Below are positions 27,869 through 37,270 of a stretch of 64,000 nt of DNA, piece after piece. The position numbers and the translations under genes are program-made. The notes beneath the pieces are model-generated. The model searched no databases. It saw only the letters and a program-made list of their open reading frames with translations, and was not told the origin of the DNA. Origin of the DNA: Kribbella sp. CA-293567 (lineage in GTDB: Bacteria > Actinomycetota > Actinomycetes > Propionibacteriales > Kribbellaceae). The stretch is taken from the NCBI RefSeq assembly GCF_027627575.1, contig NZ_CP114065.1, forward strand, positions 682,001-746,000, written 5' to 3'. The stretch's first letter is position 1. The number at the start of each line of letters is the position of its first letter.

Positions 27869-30243
27869 CGAACGATGACCACAGGTCGGATGTGGCCTCG
27901 CTTCTTCGCCGCTTCCGGCTCCGCTCGAAATTTACCCAAGAGGCGCTGGCTGAGGCCGCAGGCCTCAGCGCACAAGCCATCTCGGCCTTGGAGAACGCCC
28001 GTCGACGGCATCCCAGACCGGTGACGATCGACCTGCTGACGGAGGCGCTCGGGCTTTCGGCAGCTGAGCGGAAGGAGTTCAGTGACGCGGCGAGTCGGCG
28101 GATGGGTGACGCTGGCCCTCGGCACCTACCGCCGCCGATCAAGGACTTCACCGGTCGCGTTCAGGAGTTGGACGACCTGGTTCGCGTGCTTCGGGCGAGT
28201 GATGACAGCCCGGCTGTGATCATCTCCGCGGTAGGTGGGATGGGAGGGGTCGGCAAGTCGGCGCTGGCGATCAAAGCCGGTCATCTGGTGGCCGACGACT
28301 ACCCGGACGGGCAGCTCTATCTGAACCTGGGTGGCGGTGACCGAAGTCCGCTGAGCACGCCCGACGCGCTGTCTGCCGTACTGCGAAGCCTCGGTGTCCC
28401 GCTCGGCGACGACCCTGACAATATCGACCAAGCCGTCGGCCGGTACAGGACCGCTCTCGCGTATAGAAGGGTGCTGTTACTGCTGGATGATGCTGCCAGT
28501 CTCGACCAGGTACTGCCCCTGCTTCCTGGGACTCGTGGATCGGCCGTCGTCATCACGAGCCGCAAACAACTGACTGCCCTCCCCGGTGTGCACTATCTGG
28601 CGCTGGAGGTGTTGACGGAAGATGAGGCGCTGAGCCTGCTGGGCGAGGTTGCGGGGAAGGAGCGAGTCGCCGCCGAGCCGGAGGCTGCGCGGGAACTCGT
28701 ACGGCGTTGTGGGTTGCTGCCGTTGGCGATTCGGATCGCTGGTGCTCATCCTTCCGGCCGATCCGTTGGGGGCATGGCTGTTCTGGTTGATCTGTTGTCC
28801 GACGGTGACAGCAGACTCGACGCGTTGAGCGATGGGCTCGGAGGCGGAGTTCGGGCAACTATCGCTCTGTCTCTACGAGCGCTCGCCCGGACCGATCGTC
28901 CACTCGACCTGCGGTGTGCTGAAGCGTTCCCCTTGCTGGCGTTGTTCGAAGGCAACCACTTCCCCTTGAGAGCTGCGGCGAAGGTGCTGGACCTGCCGCT
29001 CGACCAAACCGAGGACGTGCTTGAACGGCTGGTAGATGTTCATCTGCTGGAAACGCCGGCCCTGCGCCAGTACCGGATGCATGACCTCGTTCGTGACTTT
29101 GGGCGGGAACAGGTGGCGGAGACGGCGCAGGTGGAAGCCTGGCGGCGTGAACTCATGTGCTACCTCGGCATGTTGTGGCGGCTGGACGATATCGCCGGAT
29201 TCGACGACATGTACGGCTCGAGGGAAGAGTCGGCCTGGTCGACGGGTGCGGAGGACGTGCTCGAGCGGGAGCAGGTGCTCGCCTGGCTCAGCGACGAGCT
29301 CCCCAACCTGGTTCGCCTGATCAGGTCGGCCGCCGGCGGCGATGCGGCGGATCAGTTGACCGCGGTCCGGATGGCGCTCGGCATGCCACGACTGGCCGGG
29401 GGCTTGATGCGGTTCGGCGAGGCCTACGAAGCCTTGGCAGCAGTCGTCCGGCTTCCTCTCGAGCTGGACCCGCGCCTCGAAGTCGGACGGATCTACCAGA
29501 TGGGTGGGAGGGCAGGCTCGCTCGGTCTTTACGAGGACGGAGTTCAGTGGCGTCAGGAGGCGCTGCCGCTGGCCCGAAAGCTGGGCAACCCGACCCAGTT
29601 GGCGATCTGTCTCGTCGACCTGGGCCACGACCTCGGGCGGATCGGACGACCCGCCGAAGGCATGCCGCACGCGGAGGAAGGGCTGGCTCTGGTCGAGAAG
29701 CACGACATCCGCAGGTTCGAGGTCGGCGCCAATGTCGCGGTAGGCGCGGTCGCGGGCTGGCTCGGAGACCTCGATCGGCAACGTGCGGCGTTCGACCGGG
29801 CGCTTGCACTGATGCCCACCCACTCGTCCCTCGGGCAGGCGGTGACGCACCGCTCCCTGATTGGCCGCGCGCTGCAGGAGACGGGTCAGTACGAGGCATC
29901 CCTCGCTGTCCTGACAGCTGCCCTTGCCGGAGCCCGCGAGGGCAAGTACGAGGTCTCCGAATCGGACCAGCTGCGCGAACTCGGCTGTACCTGGCTGGAG
30001 CTGGGTGACTACGAGAAGGCTCGGGAGGTGCTGGAAGCCGGTCTGGAGATCGCCCGCCGCTTCCCCTCGGACAACCGGGAGCCGGCGCTCCGTCACTACC
30101 TCGGCCGGGCGCTGGCCGGCCTCGGGTCGTTGCCGGAGGCACGTAAAGAGTGGGGGTTTGCGCTCACGCAGTACCGGCAGGTGGCTGATCCTCGGGCGGA
30201 GGAAGTTGTTGCGTTGCTGGCAGGCTTGGGGGTTGAGGCTTGA
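27865..30243 (+). CDS. XRE-NB-ARC-TPR STAND regulator, array copy 3
   Basis: This 792-residue third paralogue has XRE (FTQEALAEAAGLSAQAISALENARRRHPRP), Walker A GGMGGVGKS (124-132) with Ser in place of Thr, which still coordinates magnesium, Walker B VLLLLDDA, GLLPLAIRIAG and the MHD motif in YRMHDLVRDFG. TPR-like repeats (DLGHDLGRIGRPAEGMPHAEEGL) complete it. It is coupled to copies 2 and 4 by ATGA overlaps on both sides, so copies 2-4 form one translational unit. No effector domain other than the HTH is visible, which favours a transcription factor or scaffold role. Confidence 0.85.
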   Translation: MTNDDHRSDVASLLRRFRLRSKFTQEALAEAAGLSAQAISALENARRRHPRPVTIDLLTEALGLSAAERKEFSDAASRRMGDAGPRHLPPPIKDFTGRVQELDDLVRVLRASDDSPAVIISAVGGMGGVGKSALAIKAGHLVADDYPDGQLYLNLGGGDRSPLSTPDALSAVLRSLGVPLGDDPDNIDQAVGRYRTALAYRRVLLLLDDAASLDQVLPLLPGTRGSAVVITSRKQLTALPGVHYLALEVLTEDEALSLLGEVAGKERVAAEPEAARELVRRCGLLPLAIRIAGAHPSGRSVGGMAVLVDLLSDGDSRLDALSDGLGGGVRATIALSLRALARTDRPLDLRCAEAFPLLALFEGNHFPLRAAAKVLDLPLDQTEDVLERLVDVHLLETPALRQYRMHDLVRDFGREQVAETAQVEAWRRELMCYLGMLWRLDDIAGFDDMYGSREESAWSTGAEDVLEREQVLAWLSDELPNLVRLIRSAAGGDAADQLTAVRMALGMPRLAGGLMRFGEAYEALAAVVRLPLELDPRLEVGRIYQMGGRAGSLGLYEDGVQWRQEALPLARKLGNPTQLAICLVDLGHDLGRIGRPAEGMPHAEEGLALVEKHDIRRFEVGANVAVGAVAGWLGDLDRQRAAFDRALALMPTHSSLGQAVTHRSLIGRALQETGQYEASLAVLTAALAGAREGKYEVSESDQLRELGCTWLELGDYEKAREVLEAGLEIARRFPSDNREPALRHYLGRALAGLGSLPEARKEWGFALTQYRQVADPRAEEVVALLAGLGVEA

Positions 30244-32632
30244 TGAGCAGCGAGGGGCAGCAGGCGGGGCCTGTTGCGGATGTGGGTGGGTTGCTTCGGC
30301 GGTTTCGGGTTCGGGCTGGGCTGACGCAGGAGGCTCTGGCTGAGAAGGCGGAGCTCAGTGTGGGTGCGGTCCGGCTGTTGGAGATCGGGCGACGGCGGTA
30401 TCCGAGGCCGGAGACTATTGGCCAGCTCGTAGCGGCGTTGCAGTTGCCGGAGGTTGACGCCCGGCGATTGGTGGTTGCTGCGAAGCGGCCTACCTCGAGA
30501 AGGGATGCCCAGCAAGGGGTTCCGCAGCAGTTGCCTTTGGATGTTGCTGACTTCACCGGTCGTGGTCGGGAGCTTGAACGGCTGACCCAAGCCGTGGACT
30601 CGAGGACAGGCCATGCGGTGGGTGTGCAGATCGCGGTGGTCTCGGGGATGGGTGGGGTCGGCAAGACCACGCTGGCCGTGCATGCGGGGCACGCTGTGGC
30701 TGGTGGCTTCCCGGATGGTCAGCTCTATGTGAATCTACGCGGCGGCGGTGCCGAACCTCGTAATACCGCGGATGTTCTGCAGGTGTTGCTGCACTCGTTG
30801 GGGGTGCCGCCGGTCGGTACGTTGGACGTGGAAGTTCTTGCGGGCCGGTATCGGACGGCCATCGCGGGGAGGCGCATGTTGCTGGTTCTTGATGATGCGG
30901 CTTCCGTCGCCCAGGTTCTTCCCTTGATCCCCGGTACGGCGAGCGCGGCGGTCGTGATCACCAGCAGGCAGCGGCTGTCCGAACTGCCGGGTGCTCAGCG
31001 GATCGATCTGAACGTCCTGGATCAGGATCATGCTCTGCAGTTGCTCGGTGAGGTCGTTGGGCGGTCCTTGGCCGCTGGGGATCTGGAGGCGGCGGTACAG
31101 ATCGTTGAGCGATGTGGTCGGTTGCCTCTGGCGATCCGAATCGCTGGTGGTCAGAGCACGCGATCGCTGCAGGAGCTGGCTTCTCGGCTCGCGGATGATG
31201 ACGGGCGGCTGATCTCCTGACCGGCCCCGATGGCGTCGTCAACAAGACGATTGCGGTTTCGTTGGCGGCTCTGAGTGCGGGTAAGGCGCTCGACGTTGCA
31301 GCCGTTGAGGCGTTTCCTTTGCTGGCGTTGTTCGATGGTGACTGGTTTCCGCTGCGGGCTGCAGCCAAGGTTTTGGGTCGATCGCTCGACGAGACCGAGG
31401 AGTTGGTCGAGCGGTTGGTTGATCTGCATCTGGTGGAGACGTCGGCGCTGCATCGCTATCGCTTGCACGACTTGGTCAGGGATGTCGGTCGGGATCTGGC
31501 GCGCACCACTCTGACCGATCACGAGCTCGGGGAGGCGTTTCGTCGCGAGCTGGGGTGTTATCGAGGCATGCTGTGGCGGTACGTCGGGCTGGTCGACAAT
31601 GTGGTGGATCTGTACGGGGCTTGGGCGGGACCGTCCTGGTCGGCCGATGCGGACGAGCTGTCGGACCGGCAGGGAATCCTTGAGTGGCTCAAGGTGGAGC
31701 TACCGAACCTGGTCCGGCTGGTCCGCGCTGCCTGCGACGGGGACGAACGTGATCGCCTGACGGCGGTACAGATCGCAGTGGGGATGCCGTACCTCAGCCG
31801 CGGGCTGATGCGGTTCAGCGAGTTCCACCAGGTGATGTCGATGGTGATCGATCTCCCGATCGAGCTCGACCCCAGATTGGAGCACGGCCGGCTGGCTCAG
31901 ATGGCCTTCGCCTGCGGCGGCCTCGGCATGTTCAGCGAAGGGCTGCGCTGGAGCGATGTCGATCTACCGCTGGCTCGCGCGATCGCGGAGCCGACCCGGC
32001 TGTCCGAGTCCCTGGTCAACCGGGCTTCGGCGCTGTTCTATCTGCAGCGGACGGCCGAGGGGCTGCAGGATGCCGAAGAAGCGCTCAGGATCATCGTTGA
32101 GACCGGCGCCGGAACTTATGAGTCCGCTGCCAATCTCACCGTGGGCATGCTGGCGGGGCAGCTGGGAGATTTTGCCCGGCAGCGGGAGACGTTCGATCGC
32201 GCTCTGGAGGTGTTGCCCAACTCCACAATGGCAACTGCAGCCTTGGCCAGGATCCTGATGGGCGCCTCGCTCCGGAGTAGCGGACAGTTCGAAGCGGCGC
32301 TGGCTGTGTTCGAGAAGGCCCTTGAGCAATCCGGCGAAGCGAAGGCCGAAGTGCTCAAGGTGGTGGCTCTGACCGAGATGGGCGCGGTCTGGCTTGCCAT
32401 GGGCGACCACGTCAAAGCGTGCGAAGTCCTGACCGACGGACTCGCTATCGCCGTCCGGTACCCGGGTGAGCACCGCGAAGCGGATCAGCGGCATCAACTC
32501 GGGCGGGCCCTGGCAGAGCTGGGGATGGTGGCGGAGGCACGGGCCGAGTGGGAGGAGGCAGTCGTCTTGCACGACCGGATGGCTGACCCCCGCGCTGACG
32601 AGGTGCGGGAGCTGCTACGGGCTCAACGGTAG
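30240..32632 (+). pseudogene. XRE-NB-ARC-TPR STAND regulator, array copy 4, frameshifted
   Basis: The first frame (30240-31220) encodes XRE, Walker A GMGGVGKT, Walker B MLLVLDDA and CGRLPLAIRIAGG, then stops at TGA 31218 just after RLADDDGRLIS. The homologous continuation (LLTGPDGVVNKTIAVSLAAL, then FPLLALFDGDWFPLR, the variant YRLHDLVRDVG and the TPR half) is intact in another frame from about 31214 to the stop at 32632. Comparison with copies 1-3 places a one-base loss (or two-base gain) at 31210-31217. The lack of other stops means the lesion is recent, a sequencing error or, less likely, a programmed shift. Repaired length is about 797 residues. Met of MHD is replaced by Leu. Confidence 0.85.
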
Positions 32633-33526
32633 CGCGGCCGCAGTCTTCCGGAGAGCCTCTATCGTTGCTTTTAGCAACGGGTTTTCGGCGTGGCCGGTGC
32701 GGAGGGCGGCGTAGACGCGGCGGGTGGGGGTGGGTGGGGTGAGGGGGCGGAGGACGGCGGTGCCGGGGTGGGGGAGGGCTAGTTGGGGGACCAGGGAGAC
32801 GCCTGCGCCGGCGGCTACCAGGGCTGCTACTGCGGTGTAGTCGTCGGAGTGGTGGGCTATTCGGGGGGCGAAGCCGGCTTGTTCGCAGGCGAGCAGGACG
32901 ACGTCGCGGATGGGGTTGCCGACGGACGTCATGATCCAGTCGTCGGTGGCCAGGGTGGTGAGGTCGAGTTGGCCGGCGGTTGCTGCGGGATGGGTGGCCG
33001 GGAGGATGGCGGCGAAAGGCTCGGCGTACAAGGGGATTCGGGTCAGGCGCTGGTCTTCGGGGGAAGGGGAGCCGCGGTGTTCCACGGCGATCGCCAGTTC
33101 GACCTCGCCGTCGAGGAGTTGGGTGATCGCCTGGTGGCCTTCGGCGTCCCGGACTGCGAGGTGGAGGCCGGGGGCGGTGGTGCGGAGGTCGGCCAGTGAG
33201 GGGGCGACCAGGAGGCTGATGGCGGTGGCGAAGGCTGCTACCCGGAGTTCGCCGGTGGCGCCGGAGGCGTGGTGGCGGAGGGCTTCTTCGGCGCGTTCTA
33301 CCTCGGTGAGGATGGTGTCGGCGTGGGTGAGGAGCAGGCGGCCGGCGGAGGTGATGGCTACTCGGCGGCCGCGGCGTTCGAGGAGCTCCTGGCCTACTTC
33401 GGATTCCAGGGCGGCCAGTTGCTGGGAGACGGCCGAGGGGGTCAGGTGGAGGACCTCGGCGGCCGCGGTCACGGTGCCGTGGTCAGCAAGTGCTCGCAGG
33501 ACTCGCAACCGGCGTACTTCGATCAC
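32615..33526 (-). CDS. LysR-family transcriptional regulator
   Basis: The 303-residue protein has an N-terminal winged helix (LRVLRALADHGTVTAAAEVLHLTPSAVSQQLAALESEVG) and a LysR substrate-binding domain. The GTG at 33526 gives the normal family N-terminus; the open frame upstream to 33709 has a different composition and is rejected. Effector and targets are unknown. It diverges from a second LysR gene with an inverted repeat between them. Its last 18 bases overlap the end of the fourth STAND copy on the other strand. Confidence 0.88.
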   Translation of the reverse strand: MIEVRRLRVLRALADHGTVTAAAEVLHLTPSAVSQQLAALESEVGQELLERRGRRVAITSAGRLLLTHADTILTEVERAEEALRHHASGATGELRVAAFATAISLLVAPSLADLRTTAPGLHLAVRDAEGHQAITQLLDGEVELAIAVEHRGSPSPEDQRLTRIPLYAEPFAAILPATHPAATAGQLDLTTLATDDWIMTSVGNPIRDVVLLACEQAGFAPRIAHHSDDYTAVAALVAAGAGVSLVPQLALPHPGTAVLRPLTPPTPTRRVYAALRTGHAENPLLKATIEALRKTAAALPLSP

Positions 33527-33692
33527 GGGGGTCAGCTTCGCACAGAGGTGAAGTGGGGCGGGGGTCGTGCGGGACGACGGGGGCGTCGGCCAGGCCAGAG
33601 CGCGCCTCCTCGGCGACTTTGAGGAGGGCGGTGATGGGGAAGAAGTACATGCTTCGAAGCTAAAGAGGCTCAGCTCATACGTCCAATGAAAG

Positions 33693-33724
33693 TCATGCAC
33701 AAAGTTCATGCGGCCGGTGCATGA
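33693..33724. promoter_or_regulatory. Inverted repeat upstream of the second LysR gene
   Basis: Perfect 8-bp arms TCATGCAC (33693-33700) and GTGCATGA (33717-33724) are 16 bases apart, ending just before the start codon at 33733. The internal TTCATGC adds a third partial half-site. Position and form suit autoregulation by one of the two divergent LysR proteins. Confidence 0.6.
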
Positions 33725-33732
33725 TGTGGAGT

Positions 33733-34617
33733 ATGGATCTGCGTCTGCTGGAGTCGTTCGTCGTGGTGGCCGAGGAGCTGAACGTCGGACGGGCGGCGGT
33801 CCGGCTGCATCTGACCCAGCCGACGCTGAGCCGGCAGATCGCGACGCTGGAGCGCGAACTCGGGGTGGAGCTGTTCGCGCGGGTGAAGAAGCGCTTCGTG
33901 CTGACCGCTGCCGGTGAGACCTTCCTGACCGGCGCGAAGGCGTTGCTCGGGCAGGCCGGGCTGATCACCCGCGACGCGCAGCGGGTGCATCGCGGGGAGC
34001 TGGGGACGTTGCGGCTGAGGTTCGTGCAGTCGGCGACCTTCGAGGCGTTGCCGCGGTTGCTCGGCGCGTTCCGGGAGGCTCAGCCGGACGTCGTACTCGA
34101 TCTGGAGACGATGACCACGATCCTGCAGACGCGGGCGTTGCTCGAGGGCCGGATCGATGTCGGGCTGTTCCGGCCACTGACGAGCCCAGTGGAAGGCCTG
34201 GTCACCGAAGTCATCTCCAGTGACCCGCTGGTCGTGGCGCTGCCTGCCGGACACCCGCTGGCCAAGCGCAAGCGCGTCCGGCTGGCGGAGCTTGCCGACG
34301 ACAACTTCGTGCTCTACACCCGCGCCACCGGCCCGTCCGTGCACGACGCGATCGTCGGCCACTGCCGGTACGCCGGTTTCACGCCGCGCATCGTGCAGGA
34401 GGCCGCCGACGTCCAGACGATCGTCTCACTGGTCGCCGCCGGTCTCGGGGTCTCGCTGCTGATCGCGCCGACCCCGCCGATCGACCCCGAAGCCGTCGTC
34501 TACCGCGAGTTGTCCGACGACCTGCCGCCCTGGGAGCTCTGCGTGGCCTGGTCGGCGGACAACCGTTCACCCGTACTGCGCCGGTTCCTGCAGCTCGTCC
34601 GGGACCTGCCTAGTTGA
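33733..34617 (+). CDS. LysR-family transcriptional regulator
   Basis: The 294-residue protein starts MDLRLLESFVVVAEELNVGRAAVRLHLTQPTLSRQI, a canonical LysR winged helix with the recognition helix LTQPTLSRQIATLE. The effector domain follows (LRLRFVQSATFEALPRLLGAFREAQPDV, VALPAGHPLAKR, LVAAGLGVSLL). It resembles regulators of aromatic or small-acid metabolism (CbbR/BenM-like), but the effector is unknown. Its 3' end overlaps a convergent aldo/keto reductase gene by eight bases. Start ATG 33733 was chosen over ATG 33721, which would place the codon inside the inverted repeat. Confidence 0.9.
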   Translation: MDLRLLESFVVVAEELNVGRAAVRLHLTQPTLSRQIATLERELGVELFARVKKRFVLTAAGETFLTGAKALLGQAGLITRDAQRVHRGELGTLRLRFVQSATFEALPRLLGAFREAQPDVVLDLETMTTILQTRALLEGRIDVGLFRPLTSPVEGLVTEVISSDPLVVALPAGHPLAKRKRVRLAELADDNFVLYTRATGPSVHDAIVGHCRYAGFTPRIVQEAADVQTIVSLVAAGLGVSLLIAPTPPIDPEAVVYRELSDDLPPWELCVAWSADNRSPVLRRFLQLVRDLPS

Positions 34618-35434
34618 AGGTGTCCGGGTCGCCGCCGGTGCGGACGCCGGTTTCCAGGTCGGCGATCGCCGCCATGTCCTCGTTGTCCAGCGCGAAGTCG
34701 AACACGGCGATGTTCTCCGCGATCCGGCTGGGCGTCTTGGACTTCGGCAGGACGACGTTGCCGAGCTGGAGGTGCCAGCGGATCGCGACCTGGGCCGGCG
34801 ACTTGCCGTACTTCGCGCCGATCTTCGCCAGGACCGGGTTGTCGATCAGGCCGCCCGAGGCGAGCGGGCTCCAGGCCTGGGTGACGATGTCGTTCTCGGC
34901 GTTGAAGGCCCGCAGCTCGTCCTGCGGCAGCTCCGGGTGCAGTTCGATCTGGTTCACCGCCGGACGCAGGTCGGTCTCGGCGAAAAGCCTTTTCAGGGCA
35001 GGGATGTGGAAGTTCGAGACGCCGATCGCGCGGACCCGCTGGTCGGCGTACAGCTGCTCGAAGGCCTTCCAGGTCTCGACGAACTTGTCCTTCTTCAGGG
35101 CCTGCCAGTGGATCAGGTAGAGGTCGACCTGGTCGAGGCCGAGCCGCTTCAGGCTCGCGTCGAAGGCGGCCAGGGTGGAGTCGTAGCCCTGCTCGCTGTT
35201 CCACACCTTGGTGGTCACGAAGAGCTCCTCGCGCGGCAGCCCGGAAGTGGCGATGGCGCGGCCGACACCGGCCTCGTTGCGGTAGATCGCGGCCGTGTCG
35301 ATGTGCCGGTAGCCGGCCTCGAAGGCTGCTTCGACGACGCCGGTGACGACCTCGTCCTCGACCTGCCACACCCCCAGGCCCAGCTGCGGGATCTCGACGC
35401 CGTTGTCCAGAGTGATCATGGGGACTGTGTTCAT
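34610..35434 (-). CDS. Aldo/keto reductase (2,5-diketo-D-gluconate reductase-like)
   Basis: The 274-residue TIM-barrel NADPH enzyme has the AKR tetrad visible: Asp and Tyr in GYRHIDTAAIYRNE, Lys in TTKVWN, His in LIHWQ. The cofactor loop LPKSKTPSRIAENIAVFDF contains the Lys/Ser/Arg triad for the NADPH 2'-phosphate. It is closest in pattern to AKR5C 2,5-diketo-D-gluconic acid reductases, which have broad carbonyl activity. Monocistronic by position. Confidence 0.92.
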   Translation of the reverse strand: MNTVPMITLDNGVEIPQLGLGVWQVEDEVVTGVVEAAFEAGYRHIDTAAIYRNEAGVGRAIATSGLPREELFVTTKVWNSEQGYDSTLAAFDASLKRLGLDQVDLYLIHWQALKKDKFVETWKAFEQLYADQRVRAIGVSNFHIPALKRLFAETDLRPAVNQIELHPELPQDELRAFNAENDIVTQAWSPLASGGLIDNPVLAKIGAKYGKSPAQVAIRWHLQLGNVVLPKSKTPSRIAENIAVFDFALDNEDMAAIADLETGVRTGGDPDTFN

Positions 35435-35496
35435 TCGTCTATTTCACTGGCAGTCCGGCCTCCAGCCCAGTCATCCGACGTGTGACAACAACCTCA

Positions 35497-36582
35497 TCAA
35501 CTGGCCGTAACCACCGCGTAGGTCTTCGCATCCGGCTCCAGGAAGCCCAGCAGCGCGGTCCCCTCACGCTCCAGCTCGGCCGCCGTCTTCTTCGGCGTCC
35601 GGCCGAACGAGGTCAGGGTGAGAGTGGCCACGCCCCGCTTGCGCTCGCTGCTCCACAGGCCGGCGACCAGGCCGTCCACCAGGTACGTCGACTTCACCCG
35701 CAGGTTCTTGGTGAACACCGCCGAACGATGCTCGTCGGCAATGATTCGTTGGCGTTTCGCGTGTGCGAGCAGCAGATTGTCGAACTCCGGCAGGAACCTG
35801 ACCGGTGCGACGGTGTCCGGATCGGGCCGCGGCGAGTCCGGTACGTCGTACAGCGTCTTGCCGTTCTCGTCGGTGAAGGCCTCCAGCTTCAGCGAGTCGA
35901 ACAGCTGCTTGGCCCGGGGCAGCCCCGACCAGGTCTGGAAGTCCGCCGAGGTGGCCGGTCCGAACGCCTCCAGATAACGGACGGCCAGCTCGTCGGGTAC
36001 CGCGGCCCGGCGTAGCTTCTTGCCGATCCACTGCTCGGCCGGTGTGAACGGCGCGTTGGCCGTCCAGCCCCAGCGGGTGTCGGCCGGCGAGATGACCAGC
36101 GGCACCAGCATTCGCGTGCAGAAGCCGAGCGCCCGGTCGTTCACCTCGGGGAACTGCTTCTGCAGGGCGTCCCGCACCTCGGTGAACGTCAACGGCCGCA
36201 CCGCCAGCAGTTGGCGCGCCGCGGCGGCGACCTTCTCGGGCTCCAGTCCCGCGGCCCGATCGCCGAGCAGCTTCAGTCCGGCCTCCAGCACGGGGCTGAG
36301 CGTGTTCCGGAACCGCAGGTAGTCCTCGGCGGTAATCAGGTGCAGGGTGCCGCGGAAGAGCGTGGCCCGCACCACTTCCCGGGCCTCGACCGCGGCGGTG
36401 AGGTCGCCGTCGGTGAAGCCGGCCAGGCGGGTCCACAGTCCGACGTACGGGTGCTTGGGCTCTTGGCCCTGCAGTCCCGCGAGCTGCGTGACCGCCTGCG
36501 GGACAGAGAGGTCGCTCCGCTCCAGCAACAGCTGCCTGGCCAGCGTCGCGCGGTTGATCGCCCGCGGGCTGAGGGTGGTCAT
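35497..36582 (-). CDS. HTH_42 (AlkZ/YcaQ-like) winged-helix protein, possible DNA glycosylase
   Basis: The 361-residue protein belongs to the winged-helix HTH_42 (DUF1006) family, which includes AlkZ, YcaQ and AlkX DNA glycosylases that remove bulky alkyl adducts or unhook interstrand crosslinks. It has Gln38-x-Gln40 (GLQGQEP) at the position of the AlkZ catalytic QxQ motif, followed by GLWTRLAGF and the wing segment RATLFRGTLHLIT, where the His-containing loop interacts with DNA. The family match is by pattern. It is translationally coupled (ATGA) with the upstream RDD gene and is probably housekeeping rather than part of the RiPP cluster. Confidence 0.75.
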   Translation of the reverse strand: MTTLSPRAINRATLARQLLLERSDLSVPQAVTQLAGLQGQEPKHPYVGLWTRLAGFTDGDLTAAVEAREVVRATLFRGTLHLITAEDYLRFRNTLSPVLEAGLKLLGDRAAGLEPEKVAAAARQLLAVRPLTFTEVRDALQKQFPEVNDRALGFCTRMLVPLVISPADTRWGWTANAPFTPAEQWIGKKLRRAAVPDELAVRYLEAFGPATSADFQTWSGLPRAKQLFDSLKLEAFTDENGKTLYDVPDSPRPDPDTVAPVRFLPEFDNLLLAHAKRQRIIADEHRSAVFTKNLRVKSTYLVDGLVAGLWSSERKRGVATLTLTSFGRTPKKTAAELEREGTALLGFLEPDAKTYAVVTAS

Positions 36583-37073
36583 GCGGAGGTGACGCGCGTC
36601 TGGGCGACGCGGTCGGGGTAGGTGGGACGGCCGCGGAGGATCGCGGCGGCCTGCAGTCCGAGGGCCAGATAGGCGCCTCCGGCGAGCACCGCGCCTCGCC
36701 GGGTGTTGTCGGCCCGGAACTCCCAGACCGCCTGGTGGCCCAGTTCCCAGGGCAGTGCTGTTTTGAGCAGCGATCGAGTCAGAGCCTGCGCGTACGACGG
36801 CAGTTCCGCACCCGCCTCATCACGCAGGGTGAGCTTCATGGCCCGCTTGCCCAGTGATCCGCCTGCCGCTTCGGTGGCCGCCAGAGCGGCACTCAGCGGC
36901 AACGTCAGACCCGCCGCGACCAGCAGCCGGACCTTCTTCGGTGACGGCTCAGGGAGTGGCCGGCCCGGGTGCCGGCGCCGCCGCAGAACTGCGGTCACCG
37001 CCAGCAGGCCGAGCGGAACGGCCATGGAGGTGTAATCGATTGCCGTGGCAAAGCCGCGCCGTGCAGTCAGCAT
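36579..37073 (-). CDS. RDD-family membrane protein
   Basis: The 164-residue protein has three hydrophobic segments and the RDD-type order: ATAIDYTSMAVPLGLLAVTAV at the start (an Asp in the first helix), GGSLGKRAMKLTLRDEAG in the middle and RSLLKTALPWELGHQAVW later. RDD proteins are small membrane proteins linked to transport or ion homeostasis. It is the first gene of a two-gene unit with the AlkZ-like gene (4-bp overlap) and shares the 354-bp control region with the divergent RiPP operon. Confidence 0.75.
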   Translation of the reverse strand: MLTARRGFATAIDYTSMAVPLGLLAVTAVLRRRRHPGRPLPEPSPKKVRLLVAAGLTLPLSAALAATEAAGGSLGKRAMKLTLRDEAGAELPSYAQALTRSLLKTALPWELGHQAVWEFRADNTRRGAVLAGGAYLALGLQAAAILRGRPTYPDRVAQTRVTSA

Positions 37074-37184
37074 GGCCGAACATTACGCCACGTCCGCCCG
37101 GCCATCGATCGAACCGGTGGCGGGCCGCCCGGATTCGCGCCACGCGCCGACTGGACAAATTCCGGAGCTCGTGAATTCCGCGAC

Positions 37185-37212
37185 CAAATGAGCATTTGAA
37201 ATGAATATTTCA
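37185..37212. promoter_or_regulatory. Two tandem palindromes, candidate operator
   Basis: CAAATG-AG-CATTTG (37185-37198) is a perfect inverted repeat. It abuts and overlaps TGAAAT-GAAT-ATTTCA (37197-37212), also perfect. Seen as repeats, AAATGAGCATTT and AAATGAATATTT recur with a 13-base period and differ at two positions. Such paired AT-rich dyads in a GC-rich genome suggest a dimeric repressor or activator site. Confidence 0.5.
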
Positions 37213-37270
37213 GCTTTGTTCGGACGCAGGTTTCATGGTGACTCTCTGTCCTGCGTTTTCCCTTGTCTGC

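Noticed and set aside
31201..31262. Programmed -1 frameshift joining the two halves of STAND copy 4
   Set aside because: No slippery heptamer or downstream structure is evident and the three sister genes need none; a mutation or read error is simpler.
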